Shown: positions 12,401-21,692, counted from the first letter of the stretch. The stretch is DNA of 64,000 nt from Oasisia sp. SBJ-2009 (GCA_964017155.1 OZ024858.1:28287187-28351186), one strand, 5' to 3'. Notes: generated by a model from the sequence alone, not told the origin. Program-made: numbers and translations.

Positions 12401-15400
12401 ATTCCTGCAGAAGTATGGAAGCATGGAGGAGACAATCTGTTCAGCAGACTGCACCAACTAATCACCAATGCCTGGGAGATGGGTTCTGTACCACAAGCAT
12501 GGAAGGATGCAAGCATTATAACCATCTACAAGAAAGGTGATCGAACAGACTGTGGGAACTATAGAGGAATCTCTCTTCTTTCCATAGCAGGCAAGATCTT
12601 CGCCAGGATCCTCCTCAACAGACTATCTACCCACCTAACACCAGAGGTAGTTCCGGAGACACAATGTGGCTTCAGAGGTAACCGGAGCACCGTGGATATG
12701 ATATTTTGTCTCCGACAACTACAAGAAAAGTGCATTGAGCAGGACCGACCACTGTACATGGTATTTGTCGACTTCAGTAAGGCGTTCGATACAGTTGGGA
12801 GGACCGGACTATGGCAGCTACTGAAGAAGTATGGCTGCCCAGAGAAGTTCACAACAATGATCGAGGCACTACATACCGGAATGATGGCGACTGTTAATGT
12901 TGGAGGGGAAGTCTCGGAATCGTTCAGGGTCACAAATGGGGTCAAGCAAGGCTGTGTACTGGCGCCCACGCTCTTTTCCATCTTCCTATCAGCAATGCTC
13001 GACAATGCTTTCCGAGACATGGGGGATGGCATCTACATACAGTCCAGACAGAGCGCTGACCTATTCAATGTCGCACACTTCAGAGCGAAGACCAAGACTA
13101 CACGGATACTGATGAGGGAGCTGCTATTCGCAGATGACAGTGCACTGGTTGCACACTCTGCTGAAGAGATCCAGAAAATAGTGGATGCTTTTTCCAATGC
13201 GTCAAAGAAGTTCGGCCTGAAGATTAACATCAAGAAGACCGAGGTGCTGTACCAACCCAACTCTACAAGAACCCGAGAGGAGGATATCATGGTTGATGGA
13301 AACAAGCTGAACTCTGTTATGGAATTCACCTACCTCGGAAGCACTATATCAAGTGATGGATGCATTGACGATGAAATACAGAGGAGGATGGCCAAGGCTA
13401 GTGCATCTTTCGGCCGACTACGCCAGAGACTCTGGAACAACCACCATGTGTCCATGCGGGTTAAAGGCAAGATATACCGTGCAATTGTGCTGTCCACCCT
13501 CCTATACGGAGCCGAGGCCTGGACAGTGTACAGACGACAGGTGAAAAAGTTGCATGCCTTCATGATGCGACATCTGCGTTCGATCATGAGGATAACCTGG
13601 ATGGACAAAGTGACAAACAAGGAAATACTCGAACGGACAGGGCTGCCATCTATGGAAGATCTTCTGATCAGAAAGAATCTCCGGTGGACTGGACACCTCA
13701 TGAGGATGTCATCAGACAGGCTACCGAAGCAGGTTCTCTACTCCCAACTGTCTTCTGGTCACAGAAAGAGAGGGCGCCCTCGTCTCCGGTTCAAAGATAC
13801 CATCAAGAGAAACCTGAAGCTGAGAGACATAAAGATCGACTCCTGGACATCACTCTCACAGCAGAGAGACACATGGAGAGCAAGAGTCAAATGATGGAAG
13901 CAGTCTTTGTCGCTTCGCGACCGACAGCATGATGATGATGATGAACTAAGCTGACCTATCAGTCATAAATAAACATACAAATTACATAAAAACAATTGTA
14001 ATAAATGAATATAAAAGTATGGTTAATAGTAATAAATAATTAAAGTAGTAAAATAAGTACGACGTAATAATAATTTTCATTCAGCACATACACAACCATT
14101 ATGCATAAGAACATATTACTGAAGCTATTTGTTCTACTCATGAATGACATTTCCACCACCAGATATGTAATAATTATTATTTTTGGACAAGACACTTTAT
14201 TAATTATCGGAACAATAAATCACTAAAATGCAAAAAGGAATATGAATATATGGGAAATATTATGGTGGTAGAAAAAGAAGGATTTAAAAACAGTAATATT
14301 AACATGTTATTGTTTTAGTTATTATTGTTAAAACATCGCTTATATAAGCTTGCATGCTCGCAGTACACGCGGGATGTTTATAGAAATATTGATAAAATAA
14401 ACAATGTGACATCATTGAAAAACACGTAATTTCCTTTTTCTTTTATAACTAATAGGCAATTTTGGATAATTATGCAGACACGTGTATTTTTTATATTTAT
14501 TTTTAAATATTACCTGTGGGTAGCATTCTTATTATTGCATATACTTTAATAACAGTATGTTGAATAGAAGAGAAGAGAATTGTGGATTTGGCGCTATATA
14601 AAATAAACTAATAAAATTATATATTTGTATATTAAATTGTTATTTTTGATCAACTCTAATAGACCCATATCACCAAAGCGTTGCCTTAGTTTGCCGTTTA
14701 TCATTTTCTGCAGATCATAGTGATGCAGCTAATTATTATTATATTATTTATAATTAATTAAACTAATTCGCGCGTGCGAATGCAGTAAGGTTAATAAATA
14801 TTCGCGCGCCATCTAGCGGTATTTTGTGTAAAGCTAACTTATAATAACGAATTTACGGTAGTCGAAGTTGTCGAGTTGCCGTTCGCCAAGATTTGCGTTT
14901 CATTTGTGAATTTTCTTCGTTAGAGGAATACAAATGATTTTTGTGTAATGTAGTGTATGTATATGTATGTAAGAAATGTGGGGAGAAGTTTGGCGGCTGT
15001 TGGCGGTCGTTTTCGTGGTTAGGTTAGAAAGTAACATATAATAATACGCATGCACAGTTCACGCCGACCAAGACGACTCTCTGACGTCATTTTGTTTCTA
15101 AAATGGCGTAGTCTGTAGACTTTCTATGTCTGTGTTCTACATTTTTTTCCTGGTGAACCACTGACGTTAAAAATATGATTGTTGTTGGAAGTTGTTACTT
15201 TTTATTAACTCTGTTAAAGGAACATGCAACCCAAAAAGTAAAAAATGCTTAAGCCATTAAACAATGTTCATTGAATCATATCCCATATTTTGTTATTTTT
15301 TCTGAAATGATTTGTTAACTTTTAAGGATAATTAGTGAACCTCCCTGGAGGCTGACATTTTGGACATTTCGCCTGTGGTCGTGTGACGTCACAGATCCAC

Positions 15401-18400
15401 CACCGCTAGCGCCTCGGGTGGGCAAAACAAAACGAATTCTTCACGTACCCACTGAGTCTGAGATATATTCATCCATTTAATTAGTTACAGAGCGTTAGCT
15501 ATAACAAAAAAACCGCCGTCCCTTATAATATAAACATTCATAAAGAATAGGATAAAGAATAATGATGCTCAAGTAGAGACTACAACAAAGGAAATCGCGC
15601 AATCCATTTTGGACTTGGTTGGTTCGACGGAGCTTAATAACTGTTATTATCGCCCACTTTCATATGTAAATAAATCGTTTATCCAACTAATTATTCCAGT
15701 CGACCGTCGCGCAATGAATATTTTACTAATCATTGATTTTTATTATAATAAAGAAAATACATTGAATAATATTCTAGTACCCCTAGTATTTGCATACATT
15801 AAGTTCGTCCCTTTTGCGAGACCCTTCTTCGCGTGCAACACCGACCCTTCGCTTCGGCCCCGAACTTTTCGTTCTGTGCACAAATTGAGTGGGGACAGTA
15901 GCTTCGTTCAACAGTCGTCTTTCACCCAATCCGGGCAACCTGTGTTCCATATCAACGGTGACATGATCCTGGCAAACCATTTTCCGGTTGAAATTGAATG
16001 TTTCCACTGTATGACTCGTACCTATATTGTGGTCGTGGAGCCATTTGATCGCTAACTCGCCCTTCGACGGCGGGCTTCGTAGATAATTTATTGGCATTTG
16101 GACAAATCTCTTTCCTTTCACGGACTCTTCTCCTGCCTTCTTTTGACATCCGTATGCTTGATATTCAAGCATTTCATTATCACAAGACTCATAAAACAAC
16201 TCGATTCATGTCGCTATGCTAGTGTTTACATATTACGCTGCGCCTATATCGCTGAGGTGGTGGACCGCCTACGTCACACTCACGCATTCTCTCGCGTTAA
16301 TCTTCGCGAGTTCCCCGTGAAATGGGCAACAATGGCAGCGCCCATGGTCAGTGAAAATGCACGTTTCAAGATTAATTTTATGATGTATAACATTCTTACA
16401 AAATTAAACAAAAAATTGCATGTGTTACAATATTCTATCATGAATGGTATGTGGGAATTGGGAGGATTTTAACGCATTTTCAACACTATGGTTGCATGTT
16501 CCTTTAATCCCATATGATCAAAACATTGACTTATTTTTCCCTTTAAACAGGCGTACCTGTGCCGAACGGAAAGAAACACGTGACCGAGATCGCACTTCTG
16601 GCGCTCGACTTCCGGGGCGATTTGAATAAGCTGGAGATACCTCACATGACCGGGGTGAACTACAACCTGCGTATCGGAATGGCGACAGGTAAGTGTATCT
16701 CGTGTTTACGTGGAAAACGAGGCCAGTTTATGACCACGGTGCAAGTCCAGGTTTTCTGAGAGCCAACCTGCGATTGTGGATAATCTGGAGAAGTTACGGT
16801 GGCGAGCAATTATTGTTATTATTATCATTATTATTATAACCAGCATTTATAAAACGTCTATCTCCGCGACCAGCCCGATCACAAAAGATTAGGATAGTGG
16901 GGAATGGAGGACCAATAACTAGCTGCCTGATTCACAGAGTCATAACGTACAGAGGACATTATGCGGAGTTAAAGCTGGAGTTCTACAACACACAGCTCCC
17001 TCACACGGATGGGATCAAAACTTAAAACAGATACCGTACTAAATGACGAGACGTCCGAGATTGAGGTGTTCCATCTTTAAAAGATCAGATGCTTAGTAAT
17101 TATGATACATATTTTAAATATTAAGGCATGTATGTAGACAATTATAATATAGTAAACAACTAAACATTATAATTATTATAATAAAATAATGATAATAAAT
17201 ATAAAAACAACTACAAGTTTAATAAATTAAATAAGTTCACAAATTATTTCATAAGATATAGGCTCGTAAGTGTCATACACAACAGTTCCTCGGTGGAAGT
17301 AAACCAGCTTAAACAAGTGGGTTTTAAGGACAACGCTGAACAGTGGGAGTGGCGCTGAAGCTTCTGCTCTGACCCCAATATTAATTTCGGTTCCGATGTT
17401 AGTGAAAGTGGAATGGATGGTGGGAGGAGACAGACACATATCGCACAAAAGAAAGATGATTTCTTCACGTGTGACAACAACATAATTTAGTGGATGGGGT
17501 AGATTATTTCGGGACAAATTGCCTGGCAAAGAAACAGTTAGATCAAAAGAATGTGTAGAGTGCAGACATATTTCGAGAGTTGGAGGGAAGTGGAGAGGAA
17601 TGGGAAGGAGCGTAGGATTTGTAGGAGTGACGAGAGAGCAAGAAGAAAAACTAAACTAAACTAAACATCCACTATCGAGGTCTGCTTGATCCAGTACATA
17701 CAAGGAACTAAGAGTAGAACAACGCCTTCCAAATGTGTTCCTTAATATACACGTTTCAAATTGGTTTGAATGCTTCACATAAACTGATCCAAGTGTCAAT
17801 TGGTTGGCAAAATAATTGGAAAGTCCATAACTGTTTTCTCGACTCCGAATAACCAGTACTAACGACTAACAAAACGTGGCGCCACCACAAGTCTCGCTTA
17901 AGCGACTCTCGCTCGGCTGCGTAACTTCACCGAGAAGAAAGTCTGGTGACTTAGCCGGCTTCTGAATGTTATCCGTGTGAGTGGCTAAATTGTGGTGTCA
18001 CCTCGCGGAGCCTGGATAATCAAGGCTAGTCCTGCCATAATTCCAGCATCATAAACAACTGAAATTTTTATTTATGTTTATGTATGTTAATATAAGTTTA
18101 ATGTTGATATTATATTATAGTATAGTATTAGCATAGTATAGTATAGTATTATCTTGTAAATATATTTCATATTTTAGTTTTTATTTCATAGTTAGCCAAT
18201 CAGGACCTCTACTCTATTCTGGGGTAAGGCTGCCCTTTTGTTAATATTGGCAAAGCATTTACATCACAGGCGGATGTCAGAGGGAGTGGTGGTAGAGCGC
18301 CGGACTGTGAATAGAGGGGACGGTGGTTCAATCCCACCTACCGCCGTTTCGAAACTTAGGCAATTTCGTTTACCCCACATTTGCATGTGTCTTTCGGAAG

Positions 18401-18785
18401 AGACACTAAAAGCCGGTGGTCCCTTCTATGTGGTGTCTATGCCAGGGGAAGTATAAGATCCCACACAGGGGGTAAATGTGTAACCTGTAGTGTACTCACT
18501 AATTCTAAAGAAGGACAACTCCTGCGTTAGCCTAAGTTTAGGCTGTTTGGAGGAAACCACCTGAGACCTGAGTGGCTAGACAGTTCTGCCACCTCGGGAG
18601 TATGGGTAATCGAGGCCATATGTAAAGCGGCCCTGTTCTGTTGTGTGCCCAGGTTCCGTGCTGGCCGGGGTGGTCGACAAGAAGACGCCGCGGTACTGTC
18701 TGCTTGGAGACACCATGCAGAGGGCGGTGCACCTCGAGGAGACCGGAGAAGGTGAGCTCGGGTTTCTTTCCCGCCACGTTCAAAG

Positions 18786-18841
<56 letters not shown>

Positions 18842-20564
18842 CGTGCGTGTGTGCGTGGTGTGCGTGGTGTGTGTGGTGTGCGTGTGTTGCGTGCGTGCGT
18901 GCGTGCGTGCGTGTGTGTGTGTGGTGTACATGTGAGTGGCTGCGTACGTGCGTGCCTATCGCTTAAAAATAATATTATAAGCGTACATACGTACATGCTA
19001 ATACAAGCATACTCGGATACCCGTACGCAATTGGTGCGGTGCGCATGCACGTATGAATATAACATTACGATGTACAAGAAGAACAAGAAAGTTACATAAT
19101 TAGTTTTGTGCAACAACGTAGCCGTAGAGGTTCTTGTTCGTTAGACACCACATTCTGAAATATCATTATCTCGTTGTCAGTCCACCAGTATACAAGAAAA
19201 CGAGACTGACTAAACCTTTTATACTGTTTAATTTTGCAGAAGGCAAGATTCACATCGACAGTATCGCCAGGAATCGTCTGGTCGAAATTGGAGGCTTCGA
19301 GATCGTCCCTAAAACGTCACGTACCCTGGTCAGTTTCGTACTCTCTTTTAAACAACACCCAAATTGTCGCAACTGTGTGTTAGAACATCCCAATATATTC
19401 GAAGATTGCAAATGGCGACAGGTTTTGACGTTCAAACATATAGCTTGTGTAATTTCACAAATAAAGAGTGTTTTTCGTGTGTAGTTACGAAGAAAAATGC
19501 GTTATGAAATGTCTAAATTAATAAGTTAATAAATTAAACAAATAGTGCAGTAGACATGATATGGTCTACTGGCTGTGTTCAGTGAAAAGTAGTGACGTCA
19601 GTTGGGGAACGGACATTATTTGATAAAATGAAAAATCTGTACTTCTTGTTTTATTGCCATAATATTAATTAATTAAAGCGCCGAGATTTATGCAAATTTA
19701 ATACTTTGGAAATAACATTATTTGAAGGAGTTACAAATCCCTTAGATGCAGCAGCCTATACACACAATAAAGTATTATATCGGTTATTATATTATTTTAT
19801 TTGACGCTACTGTCTAGTGACTCTAGTGTTTCGTTACAGACTCCCTATCCGCATTGCGCACGTATTTGTGCAAACAATTTCCTACGCACTGTGAAAACAA
19901 CAGATAAGGTAAACAAATTAACGTATTCTTGTATCTCCGCCCAGATAACGAAACATAGCAGTTGCAATGTCGAATTACAGAGGTTAGCCCTAGAGTTTTG
20001 GTTTTGCCGTTCCCCGACTGTCGTCGATGTCTTGCCTTCCCTTGGGTCACGAATACACGACTGGTAGAAATTGTCACACGGTGTAGCGAGTAGACCGAGC
20101 TACTTACAGAGAAAGTGTTATTGCAGTTGTTTTCACTAGTGCGTGACTCTAAGCAAGAGTTAAAATATATTGTTCGTTAGACTGATTTCAATTTTGCGAT
20201 GACGTGGTATTGCAACGAATATCAGATTCGTGCCAGAAAGTAGAGCATAGTTTTTACATCCTCTAATATTTGCTAGTTTGCTTGCTAAACAAATATATTA
20301 TTGTACGGCATTATAATTATTTGGTACTTGCGTAACTACATGTTAATACATTCAATAATATGAGAGTAAACTATATTCGACATACCTTACTACTGATGAC
20401 TAGAGTAATTGTATTGGTCAAACAAAATGTCTCTCATTCATTCGTTGGTTCGTTCGTTGGTTCGTTCGTTGGTTCGTTCGTTCGTTCGTTCGTTCGTTCG
20501 TTCGTTCGTTCGTTCGTTCGTTCGTTCGTTCGTTCGTTCGTTCGTTCGTTCATTCATTCACTCA

Positions 20565-20617
<53 letters not shown>

Positions 20618-20734
20618 ATATGTATATTATATATAATGTATATATAATATATGTATTATAAGTACATACATATATAAATGTATGTGTGTATAAATGGACT
20701 GATGGATGCTTGAGTGAGTGGGTGAGTGAATGAA

Positions 20735-20809
<75 letters not shown>

Positions 20810-20946
20810 ATATATAATATAATATAATATATATATTATTTCCACCAACATTCATGGTTAATTGTTTGTATGTTGAAAATGTTAAGCGTTTGTGTAGTTC
20901 TTAATTGTTGTGGCTGGAAATAAACAAATTACTTACGTACTTACTT

Positions 20947-21009
<63 letters not shown>

Positions 21010-21128
21010 TTACTGTTTAACATGTATAAATAACATGATGTACTATCACTGCTCTTTGTTTTACTTTCTGACAGGAGAGTACAGAAATGGTGACCTACTG
21101 GCTCGTTGGACAAGCGAAAACAAAATAA
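1..21128 (+). CDS. NIT-domain membrane guanylate cyclase (5'-partial, 9 exons in window)
   Basis: The gene is a receptor-like guanylate cyclase with an extracellular nitrate/nitrite-sensing (NIT) domain, one membrane segment and a cytosolic class III cyclase domain. Exons read from splice sites and frame: 1-179, 567-824, 1643-1827, 2482-2668, 8166-8271, 16551-16688, 18653-18751, 19240-19328, 21075-21128, all phase-compatible, giving 430 in-window residues and a TAA stop. The NIT part (residues 1-145) has the family signature [14 protein letters not shown]; a membrane helix spans about 169-193. The cyclase core keeps both metal-binding aspartates (D254 in FADMVGF, D298 in IGDAY) and the purine-binding Cys (C366 in RYCLLGDT). 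It has Gln294 where GCs have Glu, and Gln373 and His377 where the transition-state Asn and Arg are expected. The protein ends [14 protein letters not shown]. Exon 4 has a weak AAG acceptor; an in-frame alternative at 2455 would add nine residues. The 5' exons lie outside the window. NIT-GCs are known to respond to nitric oxide or nitrite in annelids; the function here is inferred. Confidence 0.92.
317..477. repeat. Compound (CT)n-(TA)n-(AC)n microsatellite
   Basis: Pure CT, then TA, then about 65 bp of AC dinucleotides lie in the first intron of the guanylate cyclase. The apparent ORFs across it are repeat artefacts. Confidence 0.97.
2669..3267. other. Intron sequence upstream of the LINE
   Basis: No exon is seen. 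A small AT-rich segment at about 2716-2872 contains inverted CTGTAGAAT / ATTCTACAG words. The true 5' end of the LINE may lie in here, perhaps near 2890, but no target-site duplication was found. Confidence 0.4.
3268..3685 (+). repeat. Tandem ~200-bp monomers in the LINE 5' UTR
   Basis: Two diverged units begin AGTATTATTC at about 3268 and 3491. They share AAGATTATTCATAAAG, GTGGGTGATAATAGGGTAAT and TAGCCTTCGACAAG in the same order. They sit directly upstream of ORF1a, which recalls promoter monomers of mammalian L1; promoter activity is inference. Confidence 0.8.
3934..4506 (+). CDS. LINE ORF1a, zinc-finger (PHD-like) protein
   Basis: This 190-residue ORF is in frame 1. Residues about 14-60 carry paired cysteines and a histidine (CDYCHSF, then CTGCCKVEC), which fits the PHD-like zinc finger of CR1 ORF1 proteins. 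The rest is strongly basic, rich in Lys, Arg, Glu and Gly, as expected for an RNA-binding ORF1p. The ORF overlaps ORF1b (frame -1 relative to it) by 55 nt counted from the ORF1b ATG. The ORF1b frame is already open from 4320, so the overlap could be up to 187 nt. I see no canonical slippery heptamer in the overlap. Confidence 0.75.
   Translation: MAPCKRQVKARRHLVCDYCHSFVDFALSGCTKSWAETMEEDFTFQCTGCCKVECLTVELARLTDIVKGLEMKITKETDGRGRNEQCSHKKDEDRRLRGGRVSARKTNGERTRESMACRKVTGDKVTVDEGGTMGQERREVHVTGGKVNGRKELRVNVPKGKSITGMMTGRKDAWKKEQQRRREEEKSTTS
4452..5081 (+). CDS. LINE ORF1b, SGNH/GDSL-type esterase
   Basis: This 209-residue ORF has the SGNH hydrolase blocks: FMGDSILRK (Ser nucleophile, residues about 40-48), HVGTNNADK and DGLHLSGKG (Asp/His, near residue 187). 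CR1-clade ORF1 proteins are known to carry such an esterase domain, perhaps for lipid or membrane interaction. The ATG at 4452 (context GCATGG) lies inside the end of ORF1a. The last codons TTA AAC before the TAG stop form, with the preceding T, a U UUA AAC heptamer (5072-5078). Confidence 0.85.
   Translation: MEKGTTEKAGGRKVNDQLDATRRSYSEAVIEGASRTERVFMGDSILRKTDKTLNKGEDVVVCLPGSRIEHVTERVGNVLGHGQGGSILVHVGTNNADKEGTTRIVQRYRQLVGKLKKTRVEQIILSGILPVMGGRGVAYRNCKRMAINVLVEQMCEEEGVGFVDLWGYFVGKEDMYMRDGLHLSGKGAAVFSENLLRSMDSETGFSYLN
5072..5078 (+). promoter_or_regulatory. Candidate -1 ribosomal frameshift site, U UUA AAC
   Basis: The heptamer is TTTAAAC. In the ORF1b frame the codons are TAT TTA AAC TAG, so the X XXY YYZ phase is exactly that of canonical -1 slippery sites. 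A -1 slip reads TTT AAA CTA and enters the ORF2 frame, which is open from 5057 (upstream in-frame TGA at 5054-5056). No obvious strong downstream stem was spotted by eye. Confidence 0.65.
5079..7963 (+). CDS. LINE ORF2, endonuclease-reverse transcriptase
   Basis: The frame is open from 5057 to 7963. The first Met, at 5246, would remove the first endonuclease strand ([14 protein letters not shown]), so the real product probably begins upstream without an ATG, by -1 frameshift from ORF1b or by reinitiation. The apurinic-like endonuclease keeps Glu (ITESWA), Asp/Asn (MGDFNHG) and SDHN. The reverse transcriptase keeps [19 protein letters not shown] and FADD. The C-terminus has the usual [11 protein letters not shown] region. 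All are intact, consistent with a recently active element. The start is placed at the putative frameshift point. Confidence 0.88.
8055..8130 (+). repeat. (TACTGC/TACGGC)n tail of the LINE
   Basis: This triplet-hexamer repeat replaces a poly(A) tail at the LINE 3' end, as is usual for CR1-type elements, which end in short tandem repeats. Confidence 0.85.
8166..8271 (+). CDS. Guanylate cyclase exon with second metal Asp; Glu-to-Gln at the base-recognition site
   Basis: This exon of the NIT-guanylate cyclase encodes the helix and strand ending [14 protein letters not shown]. The metal Asp codon is 8250-8252. The codon at 8238-8240 is CAG (Gln), where guanylate cyclases carry the guanine-specifying Glu. 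The acceptor lies only about 35 bp downstream of the microsatellite tail of the LINE inserted in the preceding intron. The donor is GTAAGT. Confidence 0.9.
8466..9259. mobile_element. Non-autonomous hAT-like element, 794 bp, with 7-bp TSD
   Basis: The ends are 14-bp inverted repeats TAGGGACCGGCAAA / TTTGCCGGTCCCTA. CTTAAAG flanks both sides (8459-8465 and 9260-9266). The interior is AT-rich without a coding ORF. TIR style and TSD length suggest hAT, but the TSD is one base shorter than the usual eight. Confidence 0.8.
10375..13945 (+). mobile_element. RTE-like LINE, apparently full-length coding
   Basis: A single long ORF is followed by a very short 3' UTR and a GATGATGATGATG tail (about 13931-13944), the style known for RTE elements. 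A 5' UTR-like GC-richer block begins by about 10400. A second, 5'-truncated copy with the same tail lies at 63186-63522. The 5' boundary is approximate. Confidence 0.82.
10763..13894 (+). CDS. RTE-like endonuclease/reverse transcriptase polyprotein
   Basis: The ORF of 1043 codons has an N-terminal apurinic-like endonuclease ([10 protein letters not shown]; catalytic Glu in [20 protein letters not shown]) and then a reverse transcriptase ([33 protein letters not shown]; the thumb region with YLGSTIS). The C-terminus is typical of RTE/BovB-like proteins ([19 protein letters not shown]). It uses one open frame without stops and lies in sense orientation inside the cyclase gene. The first in-frame Met lies about 45 codons before the endonuclease, so the start is tentative. 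It copies its RNA into DNA by target-primed reverse transcription. Confidence 0.9.
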   Translation: MYNCTKHDTGSAVARVTKDRAARPHLPSTVENQLGRRRQRRQLLTIGQWNVRTLLDREGANRPERRTALVAMELAKYNIDIAALCETRFSESGSLDDLEYSFFWSGKPEGERREAGVGFAIKKDIITKLTEMPRPVSDRIMTMRLPLSKDNFATIINVYAPTMTNPDENKEAFYNQLTSVLRGIPHTDKLLLIGDFNARIGRDNDKWPLVMGKHGIGKCNSNGELLLALCSEFELIVTNTMFKQKDERKTTWMHPRSKHWHMIDFIITRCRDKMDIHSTRAMRGANCWTDHQMLRSKVAFRIRQKHNRQGTNKPTKLNTAKLSTISHRESFEQEMDSALAHWEEKENSTPDEEWAALQQVVYNTAKTYLGKPDRKHQDWFDPNDQELQTLMSRRDQAHQRVLQTRSTRSTTAAYKDACRLLQKHTRALKSDWWERKAVELQRAADSNNMKGFYNGLKEVWGPKKKGPVQLKSTDGMETFSDSKRVVARWSEHFQKLLNVPGDIDHEALDNIPQRITKTSLDEIPTMDEMARAIASLKDGKAPGGDGIPAEVWKHGGDNLFSRLHQLITNAWEMGSVPQAWKDASIITIYKKGDRTDCGNYRGISLLSIAGKIFARILLNRLSTHLTPEVVPETQCGFRGNRSTVDMIFCLRQLQEKCIEQDRPLYMVFVDFSKAFDTVGRTGLWQLLKKYGCPEKFTTMIEALHTGMMATVNVGGEVSESFRVTNGVKQGCVLAPTLFSIFLSAMLDNAFRDMGDGIYIQSRQSADLFNVAHFRAKTKTTRILMRELLFADDSALVAHSAEEIQKIVDAFSNASKKFGLKINIKKTEVLYQPNSTRTREEDIMVDGNKLNSVMEFTYLGSTISSDGCIDDEIQRRMAKASASFGRLRQRLWNNHHVSMRVKGKIYRAIVLSTLLYGAEAWTVYRRQVKKLHAFMMRHLRSIMRITWMDKVTNKEILERTGLPSMEDLLIRKNLRWTGHLMRMSSDRLPKQVLYSQLSSGHRKRGRPRLRFKDTIKRNLKLRDIKIDSWTSLSQQRDTWRARVK
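15218..16503. mobile_element. TTAA-flanked TIR element (Kolobok-like), non-autonomous
   Basis: The ends are inverted AGGAACATGCAAC / GTTGCATGTTCCT with TTAA on both sides (15214-15217 and 16504-16507). A TTAA TSD together with an internal THAP-like coding relic suggests the Kolobok superfamily, whose transposases have N-terminal THAP domains. At 1.29 kb it is too short for a full transposase. The right end lies 44 bp from the next cyclase exon. Confidence 0.75.
15783..16199 (-). pseudogene. THAP-domain relic of a transposase
   Basis: The 138-codon minus-strand frame has a THAP-like pattern: GCQ..., GKRFVQMP, a WL pair (KWLHDHN), [12 protein letters not shown] and then [12 protein letters not shown] is a zinc-binding DNA-recognition domain. 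The usual final Phe after His is Val and the first Cys pair is unclear. No catalytic domain follows inside the element, so this is a remnant. Confidence 0.55.
16689..18240. other. Intron sequence, no exon recognised
   Basis: AT-rich cyclase intron. The open frame on the minus strand near 17227-17529 has no recognisable domain and no splice support. Confidence 0.6.
18262..18640 (+). mobile_element. tRNA-derived SINE
   Basis: The head has an A-box-like TGGTAGAGCGCCGGA and a B-box-like GGTTCAATCCC spaced as in tRNA (about 18288-18340). A conserved-core-like body follows (TTTCGGAAGAGACACTAAAA and AAGATCCCACACAGG). It lies just before the acceptor of cyclase exon 7. The 3' limit is uncertain. Confidence 0.65.
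18653..18751 (+). CDS. Guanylate cyclase exon lacking catalytic Asn and Arg
   Basis: The exon encodes the PRYCLLGDT strand and the following helix. At the canonical GDTVNTASR position the sequence is GDTMQRAVH, so the Asn codon is CAG (18718-18720) and the Arg codon is CAC (18730-18732). The frame is open, splice sites are standard and neighbouring residues are conserved, so this does not look like random decay. Confidence 0.9.
18788..18936. repeat. (GT)n with GCGT interruptions
   Basis: GT dinucleotides run from 18788 to about 18836, then GTGC/GTGT mixtures follow. It begins 37 bp after the donor of cyclase exon 7. Confidence 0.95.
19599..20020. mobile_element. Possible hAT-type MITE
   Basis: CAGTTGGGGAACGG on the left and CCGTTCCCCGACTG on the right form imperfect inverted termini of CAG type. 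The flanking 8-mers do not match clearly, so this is tentative. Confidence 0.4.
20438..21003. repeat. (TTCG)n tetranucleotide and three (TA)n arrays
   Basis: A TTCG/GTTC array at 20438-20560 is followed by TA arrays at about 20567-20612, 20738-20805 and 20949-21002, in the last intron of the cyclase. Confidence 0.95.
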
Positions 21129-21479
21129 TATTGTCCCGTGGTTTGCCAACAAACGAAGCGATAGGCGGAGATCATGCGACTGGGTGTGACGTCAACAGTT
21201 GTTGCCATCGGCTGCATATACCAGAGTGGTGCCTTTGTCATTTACGAATATGGACAGTTTATTGGTGTCGAGAAATTCCATAATATCATTCGGTTGCACA
21301 TTTTATACACTATCTTATTTTGTATTTTTATTTAAACGGAGCCGAAATACATAGAAATTAACAAATGCAGAAAATATACAAGTGGAAAGTGAAGTAAATG
21401 GAAACATAGGGCGAGAATTGTTTTCACTGGGAGGTAATTTGCAGCTTCTGTCATAAAACACACATCACTATTGTTTCTA

Positions 21480-21676
21480 CATAATACATACATATGCACA
21501 TACATATATACGTACATACATACATACGTACGTACATACGTACATACATACACACACATAGACACATACATACGTACGTACGTACGTACGTACGTACGTA
21601 CTTACGTACATACGTACATACATACACGTACGTACATACATACATACATACATACATACATACATACATACGTACG
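21480..21676. repeat. (ACGT/ACAT)n microsatellite
   Basis: Mixed tetranucleotides of the type CATA/CGTA lie 350 bp beyond the cyclase stop codon. A hammerhead-like motif follows directly. Confidence 0.95.
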
Positions 21677-21692
21677 TGACCACTGAACATTC

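Larger units (their letters stand above)
9741..15024. mobile_element. Foldback/TIR element with ~330-bp arms, interrupted by an RTE-like LINE
   Basis: The left arm 9741-10070 and right arm 14700-15024 are inverted copies. Both contain ACCTAACC at the tip, then AACGACC, CAACAGCCGCCAAACTTCTC, ATACCGCTAGA and an AT-rich block. No transposase is seen in the AT-rich interior; the RTE-like LINE lies between the arms. No clear target-site duplication was found. Confidence 0.75.

Noticed and set aside
18280..18345. Functional tRNA gene
   Set aside because: A and B boxes are present but the cloverleaf is degenerate and a SINE body follows.
18527..19116. Minus-strand ORFs with poly-His-Thr near cyclase exon 7
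   Set aside because: Read through the GT microsatellite opposite a real exon.
20438..20560. CRISPR-like or telomeric array
   Set aside because: Simple TTCG tetranucleotide without spacers, in eukaryotic DNA.
21332..21690. Tyr-Val-Cys-Met repeat ORFs
   Set aside because: Translations of the ACGT/ACAT microsatellite.
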